A DNA stretch of 64,000 nt, taken from NCBI RefSeq assembly GCF_041260155.1, contig NC_091944.1, forward strand, positions 17,767,772 through 17,831,771, given 5' to 3'. The DNA is from Ptychodera flava (taxonomy: Eukaryota; Hemichordata; Enteropneusta; Ptychoderidae). The notes under the pieces are model-generated. The model made no database searches. It saw only the letters and a list, made by a program, of their open reading frames with translations, and was not told the DNA's origin. The translations under genes were made by a program, and so were the position numbers. Shown here one piece after another: positions 1 through 11,337 of this stretch. Each line of letters starts with the position of its first letter. The stretch's first letter is position 1.

Positions 1-1122
1 AGCTCTAAACGTCTCATTTCTAACTGTAGTCGATGTTCTTCCAATTCTCTCTCCTTTTCTCTCTGTCTTTCTTCCATTTGTAATTCTTTGTCTTTCATTT
101 GTAATTCTTTGTCTTTCATTTGTAATTTTTCCTGCCTTTCCCTTTCTTCCATTTGCAATTTTTCCTTTTCTAATTCCAATTTCTTAAGCTCCAAATCTGC
201 CTGTATTTCTAATTCTAATTTTTTGAGTTCGAAGGAAGACTCAGGCTCATAATCTTTTAAGGCAGACTCCTCAAAATGGCCAGAATTAACTAAATGTTTT
301 GCAATCTTGAACTGAATTTCTCGCTTGCGCATAGATCTTTTGACATCTACTTTAAGGAAATTGCCAGTGCTATGAGGTTGTCTTTTCTGAGGGAATAAAT
401 GTGTCCTGATCAAGGTCATCCATAAATTCGTCTGGCTTGAATTCCGCCATGATTGAATTTCGCTGAGTTCACAGTATACAGTAGTTTTGAAAAGGCTGTC
501 AAAATGTTTCAAACGGCTCAAAATATTCGTATCCCGGACGAGCCCCCAATTTGTTACGTGCAGAGAAAACGAACAAAAGAGTGAACTCAGCAGTTTCCGT
601 TTAAACAAAATTTATTATGAAAATAAAACTAATTGCTAAGTCAGGGATAGAGTACAAGCTTTAAGAGTGTACAGACTACTTATCTCAGCTGGGACGGCAA
701 AGCTCCAGTCTCAGAGTTGTAACAGTCAGTCGGATGAATGAACAGTCCTTCGGCTTGCAGGCTTGTAGTTGCACAAAGTCCACAGTATAAATCCAGCGTT
801 GGCAGTGAAGGTCTTGAAAAGTCTTGAGAATGACTACTGCTGGAGTTTAGTAACACACAAGAGACACGATCCCAAAAGTCTGACTGGAAGCTGTGCACGT
901 CCCTTTTATAAAGGCATATAAGAACAATCTAGAACTTTTATTGACATGCTAATTACTGTTCTAAAATTATCTCCCTTACACAACTAATCAACTTTCAGAA
1001 CATTCCAAACATGACTAATTGAATTCAAGGTTGTGAGGTCATCAAGGGCAGTGACCTTGAGAATGTTCTAGACTAATTGAACTCAGGTCATGATGAGTGT
1101 GGGGTAAATGACCTACATAACA
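1..1122 (-). mobile_element. LTR retrotransposon, 5' end: LTR, primer-binding site, start of gag-like region
   Basis: Seen: a 571-bp LTR at 552-1122, bounded by TGTTA...TAACA, with a TATA-like box near 905-912 and a polyadenylation-type signal near 605-625, read on the minus strand. Three bases beyond it lies an 18-nt primer-binding site at 531-548 matching tRNA-Pro, the same type used by gammaretroviruses and some Ty3/Gypsy elements. From about 450 to the left edge the minus strand starts a gag-like protein with a long Glu/Lys/Arg/Leu-rich coiled coil. Pol, the second LTR and one target-site flank lie outside the window, so whether the element is whole cannot be judged. Family is inferred as Ty3/Gypsy-like. 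It lies antisense to FBXO10, probably in one of its introns. Age cannot be estimated without the second LTR. Confidence 0.8.
552..1122 (-). repeat. Long terminal repeat
   Basis: This is the LTR of the element above. Ends are TGTTATGTAGG (minus-strand 5') and CTGCACGTAACA (3'). It holds the TATA-like and poly(A)-like signals expected of an LTR promoter and terminator. The base after the outer end starts host DNA, followed about 75 bp later by a minisatellite. Confidence 0.8.
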
Positions 1123-1196
1123 ACGGTAAGTGATATATGTGTAGCCATGGTAGAATGGTACATGGTTTATCATTTATTTATCACTTTTTAGTTGGA

Positions 1197-1712
1197 AAAT
1201 CTGTGGTGAATGAGTTGAGGGCGTCTCTTGTGAGTGAGCGGAGGGCATCTCTGGTGAATAGAAGGCATCTGTTGTGAGTGAATTGAGGGCATCTATGGTA
1301 AGTGAGCAGAGGGCATCTATGGTGAATAGAAGGCATCTGTGGTGAGTGAGTTGAGGGCATCTATGGTAAGTGAGCAGAGGGCATCTATGGTGAATAGAAG
1401 GCATCTGTGGTGAGTGAGTTGAGGGCATCTATGGTAAGTGAGTGGAGGGCATCTGTGGTGAATAGAAGGCATCTGTGATGAGTGAGTGGAGGGCATCTCG
1501 GGTAAGTGAGTGGAGGGCATCTGTGGCGAATAGAAGGCATCTGTGGTGGGTGAGTGAGTGGAGGGTTTCTTTGGTGAGTGGAAGGCATCTCTGGTGAATG
1601 GAGGGCATCTGTGGTAAGTGAGTGGAGGGCATCTGTGGTGAATGGAGGGCATCTGTGGTAAGTGAGTGGAGGGCATCTGTGGTGAATGGAGGGCATCTGT
1701 GGTAAGTGAATA
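1197..1712. repeat. Minisatellite, about 21-24 bp units (GGGCATCTRTGGTRAGTGAG)
   Basis: About twenty imperfect tandem copies of a unit built on GAGGGCATCTGTGGTAAGTGAG or the variant with GTGAATAGAAGGCATCT are arranged in a higher-order pattern. Open frames on the minus strand here (repeats of MPSTH, HHRCP) are by-products of the repeat, not protein genes. Weaker, more diverged units continue to about 2340, interrupted by a TTAA-flanked palindrome and a SINE fragment. Confidence 0.9.
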
Positions 1713-1737
1713 TGATTATATACCGGTATATGGTTAT

Positions 1738-1813
1738 AACCCTTTGCACCCTGACCCACCTGGTACTCTATGACGTCATTGGACATTTCTGTCTGAGCCG
1801 GGTTCAAAGGGTT
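1738..1813. mobile_element. Short palindromic TTAA-type MITE, copy 1
   Basis: A 76-bp element has ends AACCCTTTGCACCCTGAC and a matching inverted end GGGTTCAAAGGGTT. A second copy in inverted orientation lies at 18951-19027 and shares internal sequence (TGACGTCA/TGAGGTCA centre). The right end is followed by TTAA; the left flank reads ATAA. Confidence 0.7.
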
Positions 1814-1939
1814 AAGTAGATGGCTATCTGTGCTAAGTTGAGACATGCTATCTATTGTGAATGAGTCAATGTTATCTGTTTTTAGTGACTGGAAAGTATC
1901 TGATGTAAGTTAAGTAAGAAAATCTGAAGTGAGTGAGAT

Positions 1940-2042
1940 ATGGCATTCAGTAAATTCTCAATCAGATTTGAGCTCACAACGTACGGCACCAAGTCACCTA
2001 GCTGTCGAAACTGCTTGGCTAAATCCTCATCCCTATAAGGAG
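1940..2042 (-). repeat. SINE-like fragment with tRNA-type B-box region
   Basis: On the minus strand this piece carries a diverged B-box-like motif (GAGCTCAAATCTG) after GGTGACTTGGTGCCGTACG. A related 55-bp piece is at 9905-9965. This layout is typical of a tRNA-derived SINE head. The A-box half was not clearly identified. Confidence 0.5.
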
Positions 2043-2619
2043 TGGTTCAATAACTGAGCTAAGTTGAGAGTTAAGATGCTGAGAGCTAATTATGTCCCTG
2101 TTGAATCGAGGGCATCTATCATATAAGTGAAAGAGGAATCTTTCTTGAGTGAATTTAGAGCATATGTTATAAGAGCAAAGAGAAAAATCTGTTGTATGTA
2201 CGTTGAGAGTATCTGTGGTAAGCGAATTTAGGGGAACTGTGATAGAGAATTGAGGGCATCTATCACAACTGAAAATGAGGAAATCTGTTGTAAGAGAACA
2301 AAGAACATCTTTAGTTAATTGGTGTTGTCTGTGGTGATTGAATTAAGCGCCTGGTGTACCAGTGGATTTCTGATATTTTTAGGTTAGGTAGATGGTTGGT
2401 TAGCAGCAGTCAAGGGGTGGTTGTTTTTACCATATTATCTGTAGAAGGCAGTTTGCCTGCGAATGAGTTGCTTTGAGTAGGATGATGGGTACAATCAAGG
2501 TTTAATCAGATTCTTGGCACTCCATTTATATCACTCCATCATGTTTCAGTTGTGATTTCTTGGTTTAATAACAAAAATCAGCAAGATATTTCAAATTTCA
2601 CTTGTTTTTTTTCAAAAAG

Positions 2620-3738
2620 GGAACTTTGGTCACGGTGTGTGGATTATGTCCTCCAGTAAACCTCTTGTCCATGGCAACCAGATCAGTAACAACAATGACG
2701 CTGGCATAGCCTTTGTTGCCTATCGAGAGAACGCCGGTCACCATGGCAACATGGAGGCAGCAGGTAGCCATGGCAATGAGCTAGAAGTACCTGAGGAGGA
2801 AGACAACAATGACTTGATCCCAGCCATGAAAGTAGCGACGGTGGAACACAATAGCGTTTATCACAACGCAGGTAAATATGTGGCCTTTCACCATGAAGTG
2901 GTCAACATTTAGTGTGCCACAGAAAAAGATGAAAGTGCTGATGAAAATGTTTCTTTGACATTTTGCCTAGTTATTTTAAGTATGAAGTAGAGTAGAGATG
3001 CGAGAAATAGAACTTACTGTGCCCACGTTTCTTGGAAAGTGATTGTGTTTTCATTTTGCAAATTGGCCCTTTTCAAATGATATGTCAGTGTTTTTTCACA
3101 ATTATAACAGCTGCCCAACTCATCCATTTCAATTAAGTGTTTGATCGGATTGCAAATTAATCCATCAAAAGGGTATCATTTGTTGAAATCATTTGAGAAT
3201 AGCAGAACAAAATTTGACAAACTGTCTCGGCTTGTTGTCATGTTAATACCGGTAGTCATCGTTGTAATAATTACATTAATGATGATGTCATCATTATTAT
3301 CACAAAATTCCCATGTCACCATCATCATCATCATTATGCTATTATCTTCTTCATAAGATGTTAGAAAAAAAAATTGTGTGTCCCTGCTACCAAGCCCTCA
3401 GGAAATAGGGTAGGTCCGTTGGGAACTTTGTAAATTTTTATGTGTATTTCAGTGTGACCCACCAAAAAAGAGCAAAATTCACCAAAATCATGCCTGAATT
3501 TTGAAAATGAGAAGGAAAGGTTAGGGCCAGAGAGTTTTAAATAGGGTAGGTCCGGTGAATGGAAACCCACGTTTTTTTCATATTTTTTTTTATTTGGCCA
3601 AGTTTGTTCCCTTCAGCCTAGTAAGCTGCTGTGGTATTTGCACATTGACAGAATTATGAGTCAAAAATAAAGATGGTCTCCTTAGTGATGTTAACATTAC
3701 TCCAAATAATGATGTTAGATCATGAATAAATAGAAATT

Positions 3739-3774
<36 letters not shown>

Positions 3775-6700
3775 TAGATAGATAGATAGACTTGTTTTAA
3801 ATTACAAGATATATTGCATATGTCGGGAAATGCTAAATTCAAGAAAGTTAATTGTGTTATTACCAAGTAGACAGTGGTAGTATGTCAGAATGGTATTTCG
3901 ATTGGGTTTCAGTCAATTGGAAACATGACAAACTATTGTGAAAAAATCACAGCCAATCACAGCCCTAGTTTCTGTTTGATACACACAGGCAATGGTATTT
4001 GCATAAAAGGGAGTGATCCAATCAAACTGGAGGCCAATGCCATCCATGGCAACTGTGGTACTGGCATTGTGGTGGATCAGAAACCAACGGCCACCATCAT
4101 CAACAACAGCGTCACCTGCAATGCAGGTTCTGGTGTGGCTATCACAGAGAACAGCTCAGCTGATCTCCAAGGCAACGGTATATATGACAACAGCAAGTAT
4201 GGGGTCGTGTCGAGGGGAAGTGGGAGAATTGTGGAGAACGACATCGTGGGGAATCAGATGTCTGGAATACAGCTAGGCAGGGGGACAAGTAAGGGATTTC
4301 AGGTAGGTAGCATCTGTTTCAAACACCTCCAGGTCTAATACCATGTACACGCAAATCTATGACGTCACTGCCATGACATCAATGTGTATGAAACCAGTTG
4401 AGCGGCTTTTAGTTTGGAATTTTTAATGCGAAAAAAAGTAAGATCTTAGCATCTTCTGTTCAACAATGGCATTTATTTTTCCCTGAGTAGGTTACTGTTG
4501 ACGTAGGTAGAATTATAAAACAAAGCCCTTTACAGCCTCAAATAAACTTAATCATAGAAGGATGTGCTTCATTATAACAAGACAAATCATACAGTATTAT
4601 GGTAATTATGAACGATTATGGTCAGATTATACTAGGGTAACAAGCATCATAAAAACATAAATAGACAATCCAACAGGGCTTCTAGATTGAGAGCCACAAA
4701 AAAATGTCATTGTGCTGATAATATAATTCTTATTGGGCATGAATCAAAGAGTAAAGATATATCAGAAATTGCAAAGCTCTGTCTGTTTTAGTGGACTGTG
4801 ACCGTCGGTTGCTACATTGTTCTTCCTCACTGTGCCATGCGGAAAACACTCCAAACTCTGATATTTCTAGTAATTGTAAATGAATATTATTTAGTGAGCT
4901 TGTTCGCAGTTTTCTTGGCACCCCCAGATGAGATATTAGCATAATGAATGGAACAGATACACAATGTTTTGTTCTGTAAGTCAAAAGGCACAAATAACTA
5001 CTCGTAAGAAAAAAAACACACTAAATGATCATCTCTCTAAATAGAACTCAGGAGTGATAATTTTGGAAGGTTTCGTACGTAATCTTAGTATTTTCATAAA
5101 TGCAAGTGTTATTTTGTTAAGAAATGATGACTTTTTTGACTTCGTATGCTTCCGATTTGTAATGATGATTACTCCACAAATCTGTGTTTTTTATGATGAT
5201 CCACAAATTTTTTGAATCGTTACAACATCCATTGGTTTGAAGTTTCCCCTAATTGAGGGGGAATGGTGATAGACTAGATGAAATAGACCAGCAAGATCTG
5301 TCTGCATGACAACTGATACCAATCAAATGTGATCTATGGCCAGTACTGAAGAAAATCTAAAGTTTGTATGGTTTGCTGTGTCAGACTATATTAGCTTTCT
5401 GGCCAAGCACCAGTTCCAACATAGAATTAAATGTAGAAATTGCATCGCGTCACCAGAAACAAGCCCTTTGAGTTTGTGTAAAATCTGTTGCATGAATATT
5501 ACATGTAATAACAGCACAGTGTCTGCCTTGTGTAGCATCCAAATAATTCCTGGATTTAAAACAGAAGTCAAGCTGGTGTTGTCTGAGGGCGCTAAACCAA
5601 ATTAAAGAAAAGCCAGGGTTATGATATGTGTCACATCTTTAATGTTTTCCCTTTGCAAAATTATTCATATCCTATAGTGTAAGAGAAGTGACCAAGGAAA
5701 ACTTCTTGATTCAAATTGAATTGTATTTCTTATCTATATGTCTTTGATGTTCAATCATAGCACCTTGGTTAACCTCAAGTTTTTGGAGATTTTTTAACCT
5801 GTGTAAGAATGCCATGTATTTCCAGTAGTGGGTAAAACTATTGAAAAAATACTGACTGTGTACATAGGGATGGGCAGATGCAGTGGTCCGACGTCTTGGA
5901 CTATGGAAAGTCTTGGCTGGACAAGTGACTTTGTCATTCTGTTGGTTCTGTGGACTAATCATTGCTGGTTATACTATACAGTACTGCTAAACTGGGTATG
6001 GGGACCACCAGTGCTACCTAAATACTCTTCCTCTGATTTTCTTAGAATGAAACAAAATTGCTCGTCCCTGCATTGGTAGTATCAACAGTTTTTGAACGGT
6101 CCTACTTTGGAGTGTAAAGCATGCCCAGTTTTCTACAGACTCTGTGTGCCCCAGAGATGATGTGATGGTAGTACAAATGTATTCGGACATACACATATTT
6201 CTATAAGCATTTGTGCGCTTGGCTTTGTTTGTACATAATTCATTCAAATTCTTGGGTTATAACCCATTGTATCATGCAGTAAGGTTATAAGTAAGGGAAA
6301 AAGTAATCATTTCCTGAGTTTCTTTTGTTGAAAATGTGTGCATGAATATTCAGAAATTTAACCAATGTAAATCATCAATTTGATTTTCCACAGACTCATT
6401 TTAACGTCTGTTTTCTTATTTTTCTGCCTGTTCTAGGTCCTTCGGAACCGTGTCTATTCCAGCAACGACCATGGCATCACCATGCTAAGCTTTTCATGCG
6501 GCCTGGTGGAGGACAATTTACTCTTCAGTGGCCTGTATGCCGATAAGTACATCCATGATAACAGTCAGTGTGTTATTAGGAACAACCAGGTGGTCCAGTG
6601 TGAATATACAAATTTCAGTGACCTCAGCAGGTGAGTTAATTTGCATTTTAAGGGTGTCGGGCACACCTGGTAGGTTGTATCTGAAAAATCACAAGAGATT

Positions 6701-9199
6701 ATTATGTGTATGAAATACCACGGAACTTTTTCATTGTTTGTTGTCATTTCACATGAGTGTTTTTGTGGAGATTTAGAAGCTGTAACTTTTGCAAAATATA
6801 TGAGTTTAAGAGGGTCGTATAGTTGTTTATACGACTTAAGGTAGTTCGGGCCACAAAACTGAAAGACTTAAACTTTTGTTCAAACTTTTCTTAAGGAAAT
6901 TTAGAACTATTTCCCTTTGCAGTCAAGAATAACAGTAAGGGGTCACCATGCAAAATTTGGTACTAGGGAAACATATTACCCAATATAGTGTTTCTTTCGT
7001 AAGCCCACGCTGCCGCGCACCACGCTTGGAAACTTTGCAATTTTTGTCTCCCATTTTAGTAATTTGTACAGGGTTGTAATTCATTCACAGGGTCGCTTGG
7101 CGGGAACAATAGTGTTGTGGACGAAGGACTATGCATGTGTGAACGCTCAAAAGTCGAAGCCAATAATGGTTAGCTGTTGGGTGGCCTTATGCCAGAACCG
7201 TCCGACTCACAGCCTCCAACTCAACCCATTTAATTTACAATAAAACAAGTATTATTGTTCACTATCCTGACTCTTGAAATTCAAATTAGTCACCATCCGT
7301 GTGTTATCTCTGAAGTGAAAAATGAAAAATTGGATTTTTACAAAAATAAGCCTGTGAAAACTTTATACAAGTGGTATACAAAATGCATAGAAATTTGACA
7401 TTCCAAATATCTGTCCTTGAGGCACATTCTACCTGAACACAATCCTTGTTATCTTTTGTTTTTCCGAATTATATACATAATCAAATATTTATAATTGTCT
7501 ATCAAGATCTCGAACGGGTAAATGGAATTTTTATCTGAGTGTGTGTATGTCAAGCTGGTGGCAATTTAGGCCAGCTCAGGGTCATGACATATGTTTGCAT
7601 ACCTGCAGAGTAGTGGGCCCAGCTATCCTCACAAAGTAATATGTTTGTGTAGAGTACAGCAATTTTCATCAGAAATAGTAGAAAGATACCCCTTAGAATA
7701 GTTTTGAATTATAGTACGGCTTAGCATGAACCCAGTTTTCATCAGTTTTCCGATATTGTACAGATGAATAATATATTCATAATTAGCTATCAAGACTAGG
7801 CGTTTATGATTTTAACTCTGTCAAGTTGTGGAAACACTGATGCCGTATGCGAGATCAGTCAAACAGAGGTGTGGTTCATCGGATAAGTGAATTCTCCAGA
7901 AAAGCAATGTGGATTCAATTTAAATTTTATGGGATCATGAACGGGCCACGGCACTCTCCGATTTTCAAAGTGAACGGCAGAGTGCCACGCATACATAACT
8001 TCCGAGTATTATGAATTGCCATTCTGCCAAGGCAATCAACTCTGCTAACAATCCCATGCATAATATGCAGTGATCGCCTTTCCATCCAAACTCAATGTCA
8101 ATGTCATATGCAGTGATCGCCTTTCCATCCAAACTCAATGTCAAAATCCGTGTTTCATCAATAGAGGATTACGGTGAGCATTCTATTCATCGGTTTTCGC
8201 AAAGCCCATCCCAAATTTTAATCTGCAAGCTTTTAAGTCTGAGAAAAGGGGCTTAGCAAAGAGATAAAATATTGCCATTCGATGTTTACCGTATGTATAG
8301 TGAAGTCATGTTGAGGTATTATGTACACTATCATGCCATCTGTGGATAAAGTCATAAAGACAAATTTTTGTATGTCGGATGTGCATTAGAAAAATCCATT
8401 CTCAACATAGTAGAAGTAATTATAATTATATGACCCTACAAATTAATTAGTTATAATTCTCAACATAGTAGAAGTAATTGTTATTAATTAATTTGTAAGG
8501 TCATAATATTGAATTGACATCATACAGATTCTGGCTCAATTAACTTTCAGTGAATAAAAGCATTTTTCATAGTCACGTTTCGATCAAGAGTAATTTTGCC
8601 AGTGCTTGGTGTGGTGACAGCTTCCATTGATGCAGTTCATTGGCCGTTTGTGTCAAAGTTCTCATTTGTGGAGCCATTTTTCATGTAAAAGCCATGTGCT
8701 GGTTATGCTATGTTATGCTAATGTGTTTGTAACATTGAAACACAGAGCATTGGCTATGCGTAATACATGAGCCATCAAATGAAGATGAGTAATTGACATG
8801 CTAACCAAAGTAAAGTTTCTCTGATATGTGAAAGCTTACTTGAAGGATACATGCTCTGCCATGGAGCTAATGTCAAGAAAGATTGTGAGTTTGCAGTCGC
8901 CAGTGTATCTGTGAATACGTGTGTATCACTGTCATAAACTTGCAATAATCTCATTATTTTTGTGATTACTTCACAGTGAGTCGTCAACGCCCCACAAAAG
9001 CCTTCAAAACGGTCTTGGACAATCCTCAGAGTGCAAGCTATCACCGTGGAAACTTGAGAATCCTCCGTCCAGGCCTCACGTGACGCCGCCGAAGTCACTG
9101 CCAATGGCTCCGTCGAAACATGTCACAACAACCACCAGAGTCCGCAATCCCAAACTAGGGACCAATCAACAAGGGAGTAAATTATGTGCAATACTGTGA
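2620..9199 (+). CDS. FBXO10: FBXO10 orthologue, last four coding exons (partial)
   Basis: F-box only protein 10 is a substrate receptor of SCF (CUL1) ubiquitin ligases; its C-terminal part is a right-handed beta-helix of CASH/PbH1 repeats. Coding exons seen: 2620-2871, 3989-4302, 6437-6630 and 8977-9199 (stop TGA at 9197). All have AG/GT borders, and phases agree across each junction (g|gc at the first, phase 0 at the second, ag|t at the third). The first three encode about 250 residues of N/G-rich beta-helix turns, such as GNQISNNNDAGIAFV, NAIHGNCGTGIVVDQ and NRVYSSNDHGITML. The last exon encodes a low-complexity tail ending CAIL; human FBXO10, as I recall it, has a similar tail ending CTIL. 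About 326 of roughly 950 residues are present; the F-box and first repeats must lie to the left. FBXO11 is less likely because it ends in a UBR zinc finger. Confidence 0.85.
3360..3580. repeat. Dispersed repeat remnant with twin GGGTAGGTCCG motifs
   Basis: Within the first visible FBXO10 intron two copies of AATAGGGTAGGTCCG lie about 135 bp apart. The complementary motif CGACCTACCCTATTTTT occurs in the 318-bp TIR element at 43453-43770. It is probably a decayed relative of that element; the ends were not found. Confidence 0.35.
3739..3791. repeat. (GATA)n/(GACA)n microsatellite
   Basis: Pure GATA units run into GACA units and back to GATA within an FBXO10 intron. Confidence 0.95.
6840..7433 (-). 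mobile_element. TTAA/GGTAG MITE, copy 1 (with internal insertion)
   Basis: The left end reads GGTAGTTCGGGCCACAAAACTG with TTAA before it; the right end reads TGTCCTTGAGGCACATTCTACC. Internal segments match the family (GGTCACCATGCAAAATTTGG). The copy is about 250 bp longer than the others, with unrelated sequence from about 7000 to 7370. It lies in the FBXO10 intron before the last coding exon. Confidence 0.7.
8063..8143. repeat. Tandem duplication, 43-bp unit, two copies
   Basis: The segment beginning ATATGCAGTGATCGCCTTTC occurs at 8063 and again at 8106, almost identical, so the duplication is recent. It sits in the last FBXO10 intron. Confidence 0.9.
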
Positions 9200-9299
9200 A
9201 TAACCCAGGTGTGCACTGCATAACCCAAGTGTGCACTGCATAACCAGGCGGGCTGAACCCAGGTGTGCACTGCAACCTTTGCAACCAGGTGTCACCCAG
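9199..9299. repeat. Short tandem repeat array starting at the FBXO10 stop codon
   Basis: Units of ATAACCCAGGTGTGCACTGC follow the stop codon directly: two full units, then degenerate partial units (AACCCAGGTGTGCACTGCAA, CAACCAGGTGTCACCCAGG). This is the beginning of the 3' untranslated region. Confidence 0.85.
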
Positions 9300-11179
9300 G
9301 TCACATTAGGACACATCAGCTGACCTCCCCTATCTCCCGTCCCCCTACGTCATGTTTTATGAACCTTGACTTTGTAACCTAGGCAATGCAGAATCTATAT
9401 TTTCATACTCCATTCAAGAGCAAAGAGAACGTTTTTGTTCCATTACTGAAAATTTGACAAATAAGCAGGAAGAAATGACAAACAAGGGCCGATTCGTATT
9501 CTTTATAATTATGTACCAAATTTTTTTTTAACCAAAGACATTGAACATGTGCAGAAAGTGTATTATGATCTATAAAACTCCTTCAGTATTTTACTTTTAC
9601 TGAAGAACAGTTGAAATTAAAATTCAAACTTCCAAGCTGTAAGAACACATGCAATATTCATGACTATTGTTTTTCTTTTGAAAAGAAAATAAAACATTGA
9701 GCAGTTGTGAAATGAAAGCTCACAGAAGATTTTAAGAACTATTTAGCGGAAAGTTCCAATTAGATGTGACATCTAAATTGGTGTACCCGTATGTTGGTGT
9801 TCTAAAGATGGCATTTACAGTTATGCATATGACTCCGGGAAAAGAGTTGTGCATGAATTCTCAAGTTGCTGAAATCTATGTGATACAAGGTGTCCATCAG
9901 GGTAGTACCGTAAATTCTTGATCAGATTAGAATTCACAACGTGCGGCACCCAGTCACATATAGCAAAGTAACTATTGCTACCAATTTTGACAGTGCTTGA
10001 AATAAGAGTTTTATGGTATCTCTGATTGTTTCATCTGGAAATGCTACTTTTGTGTGAAAAGGGTAATCACACTTATGTTTTAATCTGTAAAACCTTATAT
10101 AGAAAACAGCATTCCGTTCATTTACCAAAGACATACAATTTACATATAAATACCATAGTCCATGATATGGATGACCAAAGTGTTTGCTTTCAATTATGAT
10201 TGTGAAGTTGGATATTTCAAAGCTTCAATATTTATGTAGGTCTGTATGTTTACTATAGAGTGGGTTTGTCGAAATTGAACATTTTGTCAATGCAATAGCA
10301 ACCCCACAACAGGGCTCTGACCAACGCTCATTTCATACTCTGTGAAAGCTTGAAAATTGCTAAATGCATTATGATTAATGAATACTGTAAGATCAATGTA
10401 AAAGTGGTGTCAGTACCTTGACCTTGACTGTTACTGCTGATTATGAAAGTCAGCCAGACCAGAATGCAGGCCATTTCTCGAAAGCTTGATCACATTCCAT
10501 GAGAAAAAAAACAGCATGTGAAAATTGCTGCCATTTGAAAGTTCCCCTCAAAGATTTGGTCAAAGAAACTATGCCAATGGACCCTTTAACCACCATGGTT
10601 TGACCTAAATCCATTGTTATCAGTGATGAGTGTGGACCTGTTTATTGGAAATGGGGAGTGAACAGGTTAAAACTATTGTACATGTTTTGTTACTCTGCTT
10701 TATTTTCCAGTAATTGTAATTGATGGTGCTGTTCCTCTGGCTAACTGTCACAGAGATTTGAGTGAGTTGTGTCACAATTGTAATACACTTTTGTATACAG
10801 ATGCATTATAGTTTGTTGCACAAGACAATCCTATACCACTGTCACACATGCCTGTTGTAGTGCAATTTTATTATGAAATGTTCAGCAATTACTCAGACAA
10901 GCCTTAGGCATATTCACTTTGGTTTCTGATACTGACTGTGAAAACTACGTTTGACTGGTTTCAGAGCACATCGTATTTGGCCTTGGCCATTTGCCCAAGA
11001 ATATACAGTGTTTCATCTTGGCTGCGAAATCATAGGATCCCTGCAATTTGGCAAGCCATGCCTCATCTGTAAAATGCCGAACGGGAAAACATGGCAACAT
11101 CCAATATGTCACTGCCTGATCATAAACAAGTGCTAGTGCCTGTACATAGCCGAACAACAATGTAACAAGTGCAGTTTGA
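9300..11179. other. FBXO10 3' flank and intergenic DNA
   Basis: AT-rich sequence with possible AATAAA-type polyadenylation signals near 9689. A SINE-like piece lies at 9905-9965. No convincing gene was found; the open frames here are short and show no family resemblance. Confidence 0.6.
9905..9965 (-). repeat. SINE-like fragment, second copy
   Basis: It matches 1947-2000 over about 55 bp (CGTAAATTCTTGATCAGATT compared with AGTAAATTCTCAATCAGATT, then shared CACAACGTRCGGCACC). The tRNA-like B-box part is on the minus strand. Confidence 0.5.
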
Positions 11180-11337
11180 AGGTATACCGTCACCTGTTCC
11201 AATTTTGCTACAGTTACCATGGAAAGAGAAAATCTAACCAATGACAGATGTGCACCCGCACATGGGCATTTTGAATACCAAGGAATGCCCCTTTGACCAT
11301 ATATGGGCATATTTTGATTACAGGTAACTGTATACCT
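11180..11337. mobile_element. TTAA/AGGTATAC MITE, copy 1
   Basis: Terminal inverted repeats are AGGTATACCGTCACCTGT and its complement ACAGGTAACTGTATACCT, flanked by TTGA on the left and TTAA on the right. Internal sequence (TTACCATGGAAAGAGAAA, CCCCTTTGACCATATATGGG) is nearly identical to the copy at 40216-40400, which is longer by about 27 bp. Confidence 0.85.

Larger units (their letters stand above)
1713..2340. repeat. Decayed flank of the minisatellite
   Basis: Scattered degenerate copies of the GGGCATCT / GTAAGTGA unit recur (for example near 1905, 2105, 2215, 2255 and 2290) at growing divergence. This suggests the array was once longer and only the 1.2-1.7 kb part has stayed homogeneous. 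No gene is seen. Confidence 0.55.

Noticed and set aside
1174-1846. Long minus-strand frames rich in MPSTH and HHRCPPL
   Set aside because: They are translations of the 21-24 bp minisatellite; the unit length and lack of stop codons explain them.
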